A stretch of 64,000 bases of DNA, taken from Massiliimalia timonensis. GTDB taxonomy: Bacteria; Bacillota; Clostridia; Oscillospirales; Ruminococcaceae. Shown piece after piece: positions 43,455 through 52,437 of the stretch (positions are counted from its first letter, which is position 1; the number at the start of each line of letters is the position of its first letter). The notes beneath the pieces were generated by a model, which was given only the letters and a program-made list of their open reading frames with translations, ran no database searches and had not been told where the DNA came from. The translations under genes and the position numbers were made by a program. The stretch spans positions 1,054,001-1,118,000 of the forward strand of contig NZ_FYDD01000004.1 in assembly GCF_900186585.1 (NCBI RefSeq). Direction: 5' to 3'.

Positions 43455-44225
43455 TTATTTGTTGGTATGGTTTTTCTGATAGATCCGGTAAAGCCCTTTC
43501 AACACAAGATAAGGGTCTTTTACGAAGCGTGTCTCGCAGTGGGGAACGATCACATCAGCATACTGTCCCGTAGCCAGAAAGCAGGGGGACTGCCCAAGCT
43601 GTATTTCGTATTTGCGGCACATCCCGTCAATCATTGCAGCCGTGCCGTAAACCAATCCAGACTGCATGGAGGAAACGGTGTTTGTCCCGATCACGGAAGC
43701 AGGGGCTTCCATGCTGATTTGGGGAAGCTGGGCAGCGCTTTGATGGAGCGCCTGCAAGCAAACGCCTACCCCGGCGGTGATCGCCGTCCCGCAGAAGACC
43801 CCGCGGGGATCGATCGCAGAAAAGGTCGTAGCGGTACCCATGGAAACAATTACGCAGGGCGCAGTGTATTCTGCAACGGCGCAGACAGCCGCGCAGACAA
43901 AATCAGCGCCCAAAGTCGCGGTACTGACCTTTAGGTTCAGCCCGGTCTTGACGCCTGCGCCGACAATGCCTGCTTCGATCCCCAGTAAAAGGGAAACCGC
44001 CTGTTTTAGTTTCTGGGTAAGCATCGGTACAACGCTGGCGATCATCGCGCCATCTATTTCAGAAAGCGGCGTGGCTTGCAGGGATAGGATCTGCTTTAAA
44101 GAGCCCGCATATTCATACTCAGTCGCGTTTGGCTGTGCGGCGATTGACGCAGCATAACAAAGCCTGTCGTCATCGAACACGCCAAAAGTAACGATCGTAT
44201 TTTCTATGTAGATCGTCAGTACCAT
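43455..44225 (-). CDS. Type III pantothenate kinase-like protein with altered active site
   Basis: The 256-residue protein is clearly CoaX-related: GADFVCAAVCA, GTATTFSAIDPRGVFCG and VIGTNTVSSMQSGLVYGTAAMIDG. But the N-terminal DxGNT phosphate loop reads YIENT, with the Asp replaced by Tyr and Gly by Glu. The VDFGTAT Asp is Ser (VSMGTAT). Only the GAD Asp remains of the usual acidic residues. It may be inactive, regulatory or use another substrate. It is upstream of the ECF S component, likely one operon. Confidence 0.8.
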   Translation of the reverse strand: MVLTIYIENTIVTFGVFDDDRLCYAASIAAQPNATEYEYAGSLKQILSLQATPLSEIDGAMIASVVPMLTQKLKQAVSLLLGIEAGIVGAGVKTGLNLKVSTATLGADFVCAAVCAVAEYTAPCVIVSMGTATTFSAIDPRGVFCGTAITAGVGVCLQALHQSAAQLPQISMEAPASVIGTNTVSSMQSGLVYGTAAMIDGMCRKYEIQLGQSPCFLATGQYADVIVPHCETRFVKDPYLVLKGLYRIYQKNHTNK

Positions 44226-44352
44226 AACTTACACCTTTCCTGTTTAAAAAACTACCAACATCTTTTTTATTATAAACAATCCGCTGGGGATTATCAAGTA
44301 TTTTCCTGCTTTTCAGCTCATATACATGCAAAAGGAAAAGGTGGGGATTTCG

Positions 44353-45408
44353 GTGAAGCAATGGATGAAAGAAAGCGTGGTTTTTGGCACGATATTGTCT
44401 TTTTTAAGCTTGGGGCTTTGGTTTTTCTATCCACAGCCGTTGACTGTCACTGGGAATTTTCCCACTTGGGCGGAGTTTGATGTTCCGCTCAAAGCAATGC
44501 AAAAAGCAGGGCAGGCGGATATTGATACCTATCAGCAAGAAAACCATGTGGATTGGATCGAGGCTTTGTCCTGTCTTGCAGTGCGGTATGGCGGGAATTG
44601 GGAACAGTATCAAGGAAAGGATCTGGACCGTGTGATCCAGTCGTTAAAAGACGGGGAAAAGCCGGAGGATCTGATCAGTGGGAACACCAAGGGATACGAT
44701 TACTATCAAACGGTTTACAACGCCGTTTTAGGCGGCTTTATTGGGGAATATCAGATAGAAGAAGCAGAGGAGGACGGCGCTTCCTCTATTGTAACAAACT
44801 ATGGGGTCAAAGTGTTTTCCCCCATTGCGGGTGGGTATGGATACAGCCATTATGATGATTTCGGCGCCGGGCGGAGCTATGGTTTTGCGCGCAACCATTT
44901 GGGCAACGATCTGCTGGGAAGTGTTGGAACGCCGATTATGGCGGTGGAAACGGGCACTATTGAGGCGATGGGCTGGAACGAATACGGCGGCTGGCGGATC
45001 GGGATACGGAGCATGGATAAAAAGCGGTACTATTATTATGCGCACCTGCAAAGCGGGCATCCGTATGTTTTTACGCTATCGGAAGGCGATACGGTGCAGG
45101 CCGGGGACGTGATCGGATACTTGGGGATGACCGGCTATTCTACCACAGAGGATACCAACGGGATGAAAAAACCGCATCTGCACTTTGGGATGCAGCTTGT
45201 TTTTGACGAATCCCAGAAGGAATCCGATCAGGAGATTTGGATCGATGTATATGAAATTGTAAAGTTTTTATCGAAGCACCGCAGTTATGCTCAAAAAGAT
45301 GAAAAAACAGGGGATTATAAACGCTCTGCCGCTTTTTTTGACTTGAGTGTGGAAAGTGGCGCTGAAATATGGTATACTAATCATAACAAAAAAATTCCCT
45401 CTGAATGA
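44353..45408 (+). CDS. Membrane-anchored M23 peptidase
   Basis: About 351 residues from GTG 44353, 7 bases after AAGGTGGGG (ATG 44326 has no Shine-Dalgarno). An N-terminal signal anchor lies at about 10-30. The M23/LytM core has HLGNDLLG (HxxxD) and HLHFGMQ (HxH), and YYYYAHL. The conserved Asp and His make an active enzyme likely. It probably cuts peptidoglycan cross-links. The layout resembles sporulation-type LytM proteins, but this is not certain. Confidence 0.85.
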   Translation: MKQWMKESVVFGTILSFLSLGLWFFYPQPLTVTGNFPTWAEFDVPLKAMQKAGQADIDTYQQENHVDWIEALSCLAVRYGGNWEQYQGKDLDRVIQSLKDGEKPEDLISGNTKGYDYYQTVYNAVLGGFIGEYQIEEAEEDGASSIVTNYGVKVFSPIAGGYGYSHYDDFGAGRSYGFARNHLGNDLLGSVGTPIMAVETGTIEAMGWNEYGGWRIGIRSMDKKRYYYYAHLQSGHPYVFTLSEGDTVQAGDVIGYLGMTGYSTTEDTNGMKKPHLHFGMQLVFDESQKESDQEIWIDVYEIVKFLSKHRSYAQKDEKTGDYKRSAAFFDLSVESGAEIWYTNHNKKIPSE

Positions 45409-45419
45409 TCAGAGGGAAT
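45388..45419 (-). terminator. Terminator for the small minus-strand gene
   Basis: ATTCCCTCTGA/TCAGAGGGAAT, with the T-run on the minus strand (AAAAAAA on plus). It overlaps the end of the M23 gene. Confidence 0.85.
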
Positions 45420-45423
45420 CCGC

Positions 45424-45609
45424 TTATTTCATCATATAGGACATGTTTTCCATGACGCTTCCGACGGTTTTTAACGCTTTGCCGGTGTTGCGGCGGATCG
45501 TTTTTGCGGCGGAGTTTGAGTGGCCTTTGTGGTTGATGACATAAGCCGCGGTACCGATCACCGCGCCTGCGGCAAGACCGGTGACCAAAGGATTGATTGA
45601 TTTTTTCAT
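45424..45609 (-). CDS. Small glycine-zipper membrane protein
   Basis: 61 residues from ATG behind TTTGGAGG. One hydrophobic Gly/Ala-rich helix (NPLVTGLAAGAVIGTAAYVI), then a basic amphipathic tail with NTGKALKTVGSVMENM. Similar to small YtxH-like proteins. Function unknown. Confidence 0.7.
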   Translation of the reverse strand: MKKSINPLVTGLAAGAVIGTAAYVINHKGHSNSAAKTIRRNTGKALKTVGSVMENMSYMMK

Positions 45610-45746
45610 GCTGCTACCTCCAAATTGAAATTACGGGAAATAACCCCGCAACTTTATTATTTGTGGCAAAAAATATTTTATTGCCATGAGATTTTGGCAA
45701 AATTTTTGTCAGTTAACGGAAACCAAAGAAAGAAGGGAAGGCTAAC

Positions 45747-46610
45747 ATGCTCAAACGCCCCGCGCGCGTCGCCGCGATCCATGATTTATCCGGTTTTGGC
45801 CGATGCTCTTTAACCGTGATCCTGCCGTTGCTGTCCGTGATGGGCGTTCAGGCAGTTCCGGTTCCAACGGCGGTGCTGTCCACCCATACGGGCGGCTTTC
45901 AGGACATTGCCGTAAGGGATCTAAGTGATTATATTGTACCCGCTTTAGAGCAATATAAAAAGGAAAAAATTGGTTTTGAATGCATCTATACCGGATTTTT
46001 GGCTTCGGAACAGCAGATCGACGATTGTATCCGTTTTATGGACGCTTATCCGGAGGCAATGGCTTTTGTTGACCCGGTGATGGGCGACCACGGAAAGATG
46101 TACCGCACCTATACGCCGCAGCTTTGCGCGCGGATGCGGGAGCTGGTGCGGCGTGCGAATATCATTACCCCCAACACCACCGAGATGAGCCTTTTGCTGA
46201 ACGAACCATACTGCCCGGAGCCGCTAACCCATCAGGAATTTAAAACAAAATTGCTGAAACTAAGCGAGCTTGGGCCTTCTACCGTGATCGTGACCGGGGT
46301 GGAACTGGCGGATATGACGATCAACAATGTAGGGTATGACCGGGAGCACAACACCTTTTGGCGGGTCAAATGCAGTTATGTGCCGGTAAATTATCCGGGA
46401 ACAGGGGACATTTTTGCGGGAATCGTTGTCGGCTCTATTCTAAAGGGGGACAGTCTTCCAATTGCCATGGAGCGGGCTACCCGTTTTCTGGAGCTTGCCA
46501 TTAAGACAACGTTCAGCTACAGTACCGACCCGAGGTATGGCGTACTGTTGGAGCAGACTCTGCCGTGGCTGTGCAAGGAACAGGTTTTAGACCATTATGA
46601 GGTTTTATGA
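45747..46610 (+). CDS. Pyridoxamine kinase / PdxY-type kinase
   Basis: The 287-residue ribokinase-fold protein has IHDLSGFGRCSLTVILPLLSVMG at the N-terminus, FVDPVMGDHG (about 112), ITPNTTEM and the catalytic loop NYPGTGDIFAG (about 215). It phosphorylates pyridoxal-type B6 vitamers. ATG follows GAAGGGAAGG. Confidence 0.9.
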   Translation: MLKRPARVAAIHDLSGFGRCSLTVILPLLSVMGVQAVPVPTAVLSTHTGGFQDIAVRDLSDYIVPALEQYKKEKIGFECIYTGFLASEQQIDDCIRFMDAYPEAMAFVDPVMGDHGKMYRTYTPQLCARMRELVRRANIITPNTTEMSLLLNEPYCPEPLTHQEFKTKLLKLSELGPSTVIVTGVELADMTINNVGYDREHNTFWRVKCSYVPVNYPGTGDIFAGIVVGSILKGDSLPIAMERATRFLELAIKTTFSYSTDPRYGVLLEQTLPWLCKEQVLDHYEVL

Positions 46611-46624
46611 TCGGAGATATTGCC

Positions 46625-47383
46625 ATGGAACTGATTCAAATTACGCGGGAGAATCTGGCTTGTGAGCACATTTGCTGTGCGATCGCCAATGAAAAGGATC
46701 GTCAGGTCATGGCTAAAAAGGCGTGGCTGAAAGACCGTTTGGATGACGGGCTCGTTTTCTTAAAGGGCAATGTCCGTGGGAAATGTTTTATCGAATATCT
46801 TCCCGCCGAAGCGGCTTGGGCGCCGGTCAACGCGCCGGGATATTTTTATATCGACTGCCTTTGGGTGTCCGGGCAGTTCAAGGGGCATGGGTATTCCAGC
46901 CTGCTTTTGGAGGCATGCATCCGTGACGCAAAGGAAAAAGGGAGAAAAGGGCTGACGATCTTGTCCTCCCAAAAGAAGCAGGGATTTCTTGCGGATCCTA
47001 AATATCTGCGGCACAAGGGCTTTTTGCTTGCTGATACTGCCGCCCCGCATTTTGAGTTAATGTTTCTTCCGTTTGCAGAGGGAGAAGAAAAACCGTGTTT
47101 TCGGCCTCATGTGAAAGAGAAGCCGTGTGTTCCGCAGGAGGGGATCGTCCTGTACTACACCAGCCAGTGTCCTTTCACTGCAAAGTATGTGCCCTTATTG
47201 CAGGAAATAGCCGAAAGACACGGGATAGCGTTTGACGCGGTCCATTTGCTGACCAAGGAACAGGCGCAAAGCGCCCCCTGTCCGTTTACAACGTTTTCTC
47301 TGTTTTATCAAGGAAAGTTTATCACCCATGAAATTTTATCTGAGAAAAAGTTTGAGAAGCTTTTGGATTCTGTCGAAGAATAA
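46625..47383 (+). CDS. GNAT acetyltransferase with C-terminal YoaP domain
   Basis: About 252 residues from ATG 46625, with GGAGA suitably placed; an ATG at 46607 overlapping the previous stop is possible. An N-terminal GNAT fold has the acetyl-CoA loop VSGQFKGHGYSSLLLEACI. The C-terminal 75 residues form a YoaP/thioredoxin-like domain starting IVLYYTSQCPFTAKYV. Substrate unknown. Confidence 0.85.
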   Translation: MELIQITRENLACEHICCAIANEKDRQVMAKKAWLKDRLDDGLVFLKGNVRGKCFIEYLPAEAAWAPVNAPGYFYIDCLWVSGQFKGHGYSSLLLEACIRDAKEKGRKGLTILSSQKKQGFLADPKYLRHKGFLLADTAAPHFELMFLPFAEGEEKPCFRPHVKEKPCVPQEGIVLYYTSQCPFTAKYVPLLQEIAERHGIAFDAVHLLTKEQAQSAPCPFTTFSLFYQGKFITHEILSEKKFEKLLDSVEE

Positions 47384-47385
47384 AT

Positions 47386-47420
47386 AAAAAGGAGCGGGAA
47401 TAAAATTCCCGCTCCTTTTT
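47386..47420. terminator. Bidirectional terminator
   Basis: A 16-bp perfect stem, AAAAAGGAGCGGGAAT and its complement, with a 3-base loop. It serves the converging GNAT and cbiK genes. Confidence 0.92.
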
Positions 47421-47422
47421 AT

Positions 47423-48202
47423 TTATTCTTCGATCGCTTCTTTAAGATGCTTGGCAAAAATTTCGCCGATCAGTTCCAAGTCACCCAAACCAGTTAAAAT
47501 GGGAACAGCACAGACCCCGTTTTTTTCCAGCACAGATTTCCAGGAATCCGGGCCTTCACCGGCAAGATCATTTTTGGCATGATCCCCGGCCACGATCATA
47601 AACGGCATAAGATAGGCTGTTTTGACCTGCCGGGCATTCAACCGGGAAAGGATATATTCGACCCCCGGAAACCCCTCCACCGTGCCGACATAGATCCGCT
47701 CGTGCCCCAAGGCACGGAAGGTGTTTTCCAGTTGGCAATAAGCGGCGTTGGCAAAATGTTCGGTGCCGTGGCCCATCAGCACTAACGCTTCGTCCTCCCT
47801 TAAAATAGGAATACAGGAGCAGACTGCATTGACCGACTGGATATAATCCGTCTCAGATGATAAAAGAGGCTTGCTGATGACAAAATTTTGGAAAGCGGCG
47901 CGGTATTTGGAAAGCTCCCGCACCATTTTTTCATATTCAAAGCCTGGAATAACGTGCAGCGTTTGGCAGATCACCGTGTCATAACCCTGTTCTGCCAGCC
48001 GACTGATCATCTCCTCCGGGGTGGGGATAGATACCCCTTGTTCTTCTTTTAATTTTTTTATGATCGTTCGGGAGGTAAATGCCCGGAAACAATCCACCCC
48101 GGAAAGCTGTTTTTTTAAGCTGCTTTCCAGATGCCCGATCGCCGACAGTGCATCGGGATGCGAGGTGCCGAAGCTGATCATAATGCATGCTTGATGATTC
48201 AT
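47423..48202 (-). CDS. cbiK: Sirohydrochlorin cobaltochelatase CbiK
   Basis: Inserts cobalt into sirohydrochlorin, the first committed step of the anaerobic pathway. About 259 residues from ATG 48202 (AGAGGAAC upstream). Metal-binding His residues are in LVLMGHGTEHFAN (about 140) and PFMIVAGDHAKNDLAG (about 200). No signal peptide, so cytoplasmic. It precedes nothing else on its strand and shares a terminator with the gene opposite. Confidence 0.93.
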   Translation of the reverse strand: MNHQACIMISFGTSHPDALSAIGHLESSLKKQLSGVDCFRAFTSRTIIKKLKEEQGVSIPTPEEMISRLAEQGYDTVICQTLHVIPGFEYEKMVRELSKYRAAFQNFVISKPLLSSETDYIQSVNAVCSCIPILREDEALVLMGHGTEHFANAAYCQLENTFRALGHERIYVGTVEGFPGVEYILSRLNARQVKTAYLMPFMIVAGDHAKNDLAGEGPDSWKSVLEKNGVCAVPILTGLGDLELIGEIFAKHLKEAIEE

Positions 48203-48235
48203 TATTTTAGTTCCTCTTGCCGGAAAAGACAAAAG

Positions 48236-49195
48236 CTATAACGTTTCTTTTGCCGGTCCCGGTTTCATTTTTACCACGCCGGAAGCCGGACATTCGCCCT
48301 TTAAGGGAATGCCTGCCCGGATCAGGATTTCTTTGATTTTTTCCTGTTCATCAGGAGTGGGCAGGTCGAACGGAGCAGCAGGCATAGGATTGATGTCCAA
48401 GACCAGAGATACCGCATATTTTACGACAGCGATAAATTGGACGGAAACATCGGACAATTCCATCAAAATACCGATCCTGCGCTGGCATTCATTTGCCAGG
48501 GAAAAATCGCATTTTTGAAAAGACGCGTAAAGCGTACTATAGAACATTGGCGCAAAATTAGATAGCGCGCCGATTACTCCATTTCCACCTGTCAAAAGGG
48601 TCATGAAAAAATATTCGTCACAACCCGAAAATACACAGAAATCAGGATTTTTCTCCTTGATATCCGAGATAAAGGAGCGGGTATGCGCGAATACACTCAT
48701 GGTATCTTTAATTCCGCAAACATTAGGACATGCCTCCATGACCCGTTTTACCAGCGGGACCTGAATGTTAACGCCAGTGCGCTCCGGGAAATTATAAAAT
48801 AATACCGGAATATCCGCAGCGTGTGCAACCGCACAGTAATAGTGGTACAAGGCATTTTCATCCAGCGTGACATAATAAGGGGAGATCACCAATACGGCGT
48901 CGGCTCCCGCTTGCTGCGTGTACTGGGTAAACCGGACGGCCTGTGCCAGTTCTGTGTGTCCTGTGCCGACCAAAACCGGAACACGATGCCGAACCGTTTT
49001 CACGACAAATGAAACAAAATCCTGACGTTCCTGTTCGCTGAATGCGAAGAACTCTCCGCAGGTACCTAAGATCAACAGGCCGTCGACGCCGTTTTCGATC
49101 AGGTACTCGATCAGCTTTTCATTAGCTGGATAGTCGATCTGCCGGTTTTCGTCCAGCAGGGTGACCATGGGTGGAACTACGCCTTGAAATTTCAT
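48236..49195 (-). CDS. DapA/NanA-family aldolase
   Basis: The 319-residue TIM-barrel protein has the Schiff-base Lys in VCGIKDT (about 163), the Tyr in LFYNFPERTG (about 135) and GTCGEFFAFSEQER (the TTGE-like carboxylate loop). This fits the dihydrodipicolinate synthase/N-acetylneuraminate lyase family. It is probably a non-DapA member, as it is far from lysine genes. It lies between cbiK and fabV on the same strand. Confidence 0.88.
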   Translation of the reverse strand: MKFQGVVPPMVTLLDENRQIDYPANEKLIEYLIENGVDGLLILGTCGEFFAFSEQERQDFVSFVVKTVRHRVPVLVGTGHTELAQAVRFTQYTQQAGADAVLVISPYYVTLDENALYHYYCAVAHAADIPVLFYNFPERTGVNIQVPLVKRVMEACPNVCGIKDTMSVFAHTRSFISDIKEKNPDFCVFSGCDEYFFMTLLTGGNGVIGALSNFAPMFYSTLYASFQKCDFSLANECQRRIGILMELSDVSVQFIAVVKYAVSLVLDINPMPAAPFDLPTPDEQEKIKEILIRAGIPLKGECPASGVVKMKPGPAKETL

Positions 49196-49220
49196 GGCAA
49201 TCTCTCCTTTAGATATTCAG

Positions 49221-50399
49221 TTATTCGGTGATACTTGGAATTTTCACATCCGGGTCAACATCCGCAGTATAATCGACACCGGAGATGCAAAATCCAAACA
49301 TTTGGTAAAAATCTTCCCAGTAGCCGTTAATGTCAGCATCCTTTTCTAAGGTTTCATCGCTGATGGTACTCCATACTTTCATGACGGCCTCCTGTACCTG
49401 CGGCAGCATTTCCAGATCATCCAAACGGATCATCCCGTCCTCATCTGTTTCCACGCTGTCCTTTTGCAGCTTATCGTGGAAAAGGCGGTACATCTGTTCT
49501 ATACAGCCCTCGTGGTTGCCCTGTTCTTTCATGATTTTATAAAGGAGCGTAATGTAAAGCGGCACGATCGGGATCGCTGCGCTGGACTGGGTGACCAGCG
49601 CCTTATTGACAGAGATGTATGCTTCGATCCCCAGTTCCCTGGAAATTTCCTGAGAAGTGTGGAACAGGTGATCTTTCGCTTTGCCGATGGAGCCGTCTTT
49701 ATACATAGGGTGGGTCAATTCCGGCCCAATGTAGGAATACGCAAGCGTTACTGCGTCTTCTTCGATCGCATCGGCATCCTTGAGCGCTTGGATCCAGTCT
49801 TTCCAATCCTCGCCGCCCATGACTTTGATTGTATTTGTGATCTCTTCTTCGGTGGCGGGATCAATGGTAATATCAGACACCTTTCGGTTGGCAAGGTCGA
49901 TCGTTTTATTGGTATAGCTGTTTCCCACTGTTTTTAGTACGGAAGAATAGGTCGTTCCGTCTTCTGTGGCGCGGCGGGGCGCCGCTAAGCTGTAAATGAC
50001 CATATCTACCTTTCCAAGATCCTGCTTGATCAGGGAAATGGTCTTTTCTTTCACCTCTTTGGAGAATGCGTCACCGTTTAAGGTTTTTGCGTAAAGACCG
50101 TCGGCTTTTGCAAATTCTTCAAACGCCGCGGTGTTGTACCAGCCTGCGCTGGCTGTCCGCTTGCCGGAAGCCGGTTTGTCAAAAATAATGCCGATCGTCG
50201 CAGCGCGTCCGGAAAATGCCATGGAGATTCTGGAGGCAAGTCCATATCCGGTGCTGGAGCCAATGACCAGTACCTTTTTAGCGCTGTTGATTTCTGGCTG
50301 GGACGTTACATATTCGATTTGGCGCCTTACATTTTCACGGCACCCTGCTGGATGCGCGGTGGTGCAGATAAAGCCCCTTGTTTTTGGTTCTATGATCAT
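49221..50399 (-). CDS. fabV: Trans-2-enoyl-CoA/ACP reductase FabV
   Basis: About 392 residues from ATG 50399 (AAAAGGATGG upstream). NAD-binding VLVIGSSTGYGLASRI (about 45-60). Catalytic Tyr in LAYSYIGPELTHPMYKDG, followed by GKAKDHLF carrying the paired Lys. FabV replaces FabI in many anaerobes, or makes butyryl/crotonyl-type CoA reductions. The role here cannot be decided. Confidence 0.92.
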   Translation of the reverse strand: MIIEPKTRGFICTTAHPAGCRENVRRQIEYVTSQPEINSAKKVLVIGSSTGYGLASRISMAFSGRAATIGIIFDKPASGKRTASAGWYNTAAFEEFAKADGLYAKTLNGDAFSKEVKEKTISLIKQDLGKVDMVIYSLAAPRRATEDGTTYSSVLKTVGNSYTNKTIDLANRKVSDITIDPATEEEITNTIKVMGGEDWKDWIQALKDADAIEEDAVTLAYSYIGPELTHPMYKDGSIGKAKDHLFHTSQEISRELGIEAYISVNKALVTQSSAAIPIVPLYITLLYKIMKEQGNHEGCIEQMYRLFHDKLQKDSVETDEDGMIRLDDLEMLPQVQEAVMKVWSTISDETLEKDADINGYWEDFYQMFGFCISGVDYTADVDPDVKIPSITE

Positions 50400-50489
50400 T
50401 GTGTGATTACCATCCTTTTCTATTCGATACACAGTTATTATAGCAGATAGATGTGCCATCCGCAATATGAAAAGAAAAAAGCAAGCAGG

Positions 50490-51344
50490 TTATCGCTTGC
50501 TTTTTTCTTCTTTTAGCATTTCGTGGATGGTACGCCGGGCCTGCGAGATGGTGGAGGCCGCAGGGGATACCGAAAGATGGTCTTTCTGGGACAGGATCTC
50601 CATTAGGTGGGAAATACGCGGCAGGCGCAGATGGTGTTGGCGCAGGATTTCCTTTTGGGCAAAGATCTCTTTGGGTGTTCCGCTCAGAATGACCCGGCCG
50701 TGATCCAGTACATAGGCATAGTCGCAGTAAAGCGGGACCAGATCGATATCATGCGTTGCAATGAGGAAAGTGACCCGATTTTCCTCTTTGATCTTCTGCA
50801 TCAGGTTTAAAATTTCACTGACGCCCGACGGGTCCAGCCCAGCGGTCGGTTCATCCAAAATAATGACTTCCGGGTCCATGACCAGCACCCCGGCGATCGC
50901 CACCCGCTTTTTTTGTCCAAAGCTGAGCGCATGCGTTGGGGCATGGAGATATTCTTCGATCCCGGTCTGCTTTACCGCCAGTGACACCCTGCGCTTGACT
51001 TCATCTTCCGGAAGCTTCAGGTTGTATGCCCCATAGGAAACGTCTTTTAAAACGCTGGCGGAAAAAAGCTGGTCGTTCGGGTCCTGAAATACGATCCCTA
51101 CCTTGCGGCGGAGCGCAGCGATTCCTTTTTTATGATAGTCGACCGGCTCTCCTCGGAACAGGACGGTGCCCTCGTCCGGGGTCAGTACACCGTTCAGATT
51201 CAAAAAGTAGGTGGATTTTCCGGCGCCGTTCCCCCCTAAAAAGGCGGTGATGCTTCCCTCGGGGATCGCCGTATCCAAGTGGTCCAAAGCAAGCTTTTCC
51301 CCTTGATAGGAATAGCATAATCCGCGCGTTTCGATTAGATTCAT
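50490..51344 (-). CDS. cbiO: Cobalt ECF transporter ATPase CbiO
   Basis: About 284 residues from ATG 51344 (AAAGGAG, 6-base spacing). Walker A GGNGAGKST (about 37), signature LSFGQKKRVAIAG (about 136) and Walker B VIILDEPTAGLD (about 157). It energises the CbiMNQ cobalt importer. It overlaps the end of cbiQ by 4 bases. Confidence 0.95.
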   Translation of the reverse strand: MNLIETRGLCYSYQGEKLALDHLDTAIPEGSITAFLGGNGAGKSTYFLNLNGVLTPDEGTVLFRGEPVDYHKKGIAALRRKVGIVFQDPNDQLFSASVLKDVSYGAYNLKLPEDEVKRRVSLAVKQTGIEEYLHAPTHALSFGQKKRVAIAGVLVMDPEVIILDEPTAGLDPSGVSEILNLMQKIKEENRVTFLIATHDIDLVPLYCDYAYVLDHGRVILSGTPKEIFAQKEILRQHHLRLPRISHLMEILSQKDHLSVSPAASTISQARRTIHEMLKEEKSKR

Positions 51345-52120
51345 AAGACACTCCTTTCCAGAAAAAAGATGCCTAAGGCTGCTGCGGCAGTCAGGAAAGT
51401 CGCACCGTACCATCCCTTGCCGGGCTGGTATTCCTCCTGCAGGGCTTCTAAGCTTCCCTGATAGCCGCGCGATTCCAGTGCTGAATAGATCCGGTCACAG
51501 CGCTGGTAAGCCCGGAAAAACAAGGTGCCTACCAATGTGCCGAAAGAGGCGATGGAATGGCGGATCCCCTGGTAGCCCAAGCGGGCGTTTTGCGCTGTTT
51601 TCATGGTGGCAGCTTCCTCCCATAAAACAAAGATATAACGATATATCAATTCCATCAGGGAAACGACTACCTCCGGCAGCGGGCTCTTGCGGAATAAGGC
51701 AAACAGGCCGGTCATCGGTGTGTTAAATGAGAGAAAATACATGCAGCCCACAGCGCCTAAGGCGGTGGCGCAAAGCCGGAGCCCTTCCAGAAACGACTGG
51801 GCGCTGATGCCGACCTGCGACCCGCCAATAGGAATGCCGGCCAGCAGTTTTTCCCCGGCTGGATAGACGCTGATGAAAATAGTCAGCGTCCCGACCAGCA
51901 GAAAGCCCAGAGGGATAGATAAAAAGTGCAGGTAACGCCGCAGGGAAAGCCGTGCAAAAAACAAGGTGGCCCCTGCCGTGACCAGCAGTACAAGTGCTCC
52001 GACCAAGATGCTTCGGCAGCCGATACAAACGCAAAGGAGTACCAGCGAAAAGCACAGCTTCGCCTTGGGGTCTATCCATGCAAGCTTAGAATGATATGCA
52101 ATCGAGTCAATTTGATTCAT
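51341..52120 (-). CDS. cbiQ: Cobalt ECF transporter transmembrane protein CbiQ
   Basis: About 259 residues from ATG 52120, which overlaps the cbiN end by 14 bases. Five to six hydrophobic segments. The coupling-helix motifs are ALESRGYQG (A-R-G type, about 210) and the preceding KTAQNARLGYQG. This is the T component linking CbiO to CbiM. Confidence 0.93.
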   Translation of the reverse strand: MNQIDSIAYHSKLAWIDPKAKLCFSLVLLCVCIGCRSILVGALVLLVTAGATLFFARLSLRRYLHFLSIPLGFLLVGTLTIFISVYPAGEKLLAGIPIGGSQVGISAQSFLEGLRLCATALGAVGCMYFLSFNTPMTGLFALFRKSPLPEVVVSLMELIYRYIFVLWEEAATMKTAQNARLGYQGIRHSIASFGTLVGTLFFRAYQRCDRIYSALESRGYQGSLEALQEEYQPGKGWYGATFLTAAAALGIFFLERSVL

Positions 52121-52415
52121 GCTGTTTTTCGGTGCTTTTGCCGCCTTTTTTGGAGGTAACCCTGCCCAAAACAAATCCTACGACGCCCGCGCCGATCGCC
52201 GCCTGTAGGGCAAACAGCAGGGATTCGATCTCACCGCTTGCTGGTTCCAGCAGGGATTCCGCCCATGGCTGGTAGTCCGGGTCGATCTCCGTGATCGCTT
52301 CTTCCGCTTGGCCGTCAGCGCCGCCAAATTCGGCATTGGGCAGCAAAATAAGCGGGACTGTGGCGATCACCAGCACCGCCAAGATCAGCAGAAGATTTTT
52401 CTTCCATAATTTCAT
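52107..52415 (-). CDS. cbiN: Cobalt transport protein CbiN
   Basis: 102 residues with two transmembrane helices (about 6-26 and 65-88) and the periplasmic-side loop FGGADGQAEEAITEIDPDYQPW, the CbiN hallmark. Assists CbiM substrate loading. Confidence 0.93.
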   Translation of the reverse strand: MKLWKKNLLLILAVLVIATVPLILLPNAEFGGADGQAEEAITEIDPDYQPWAESLLEPASGEIESLLFALQAAIGAGVVGFVLGRVTSKKGGKSTEKQHESN

Positions 52416-52437
52416 GATCGTTCATCCTTTCCGATTA

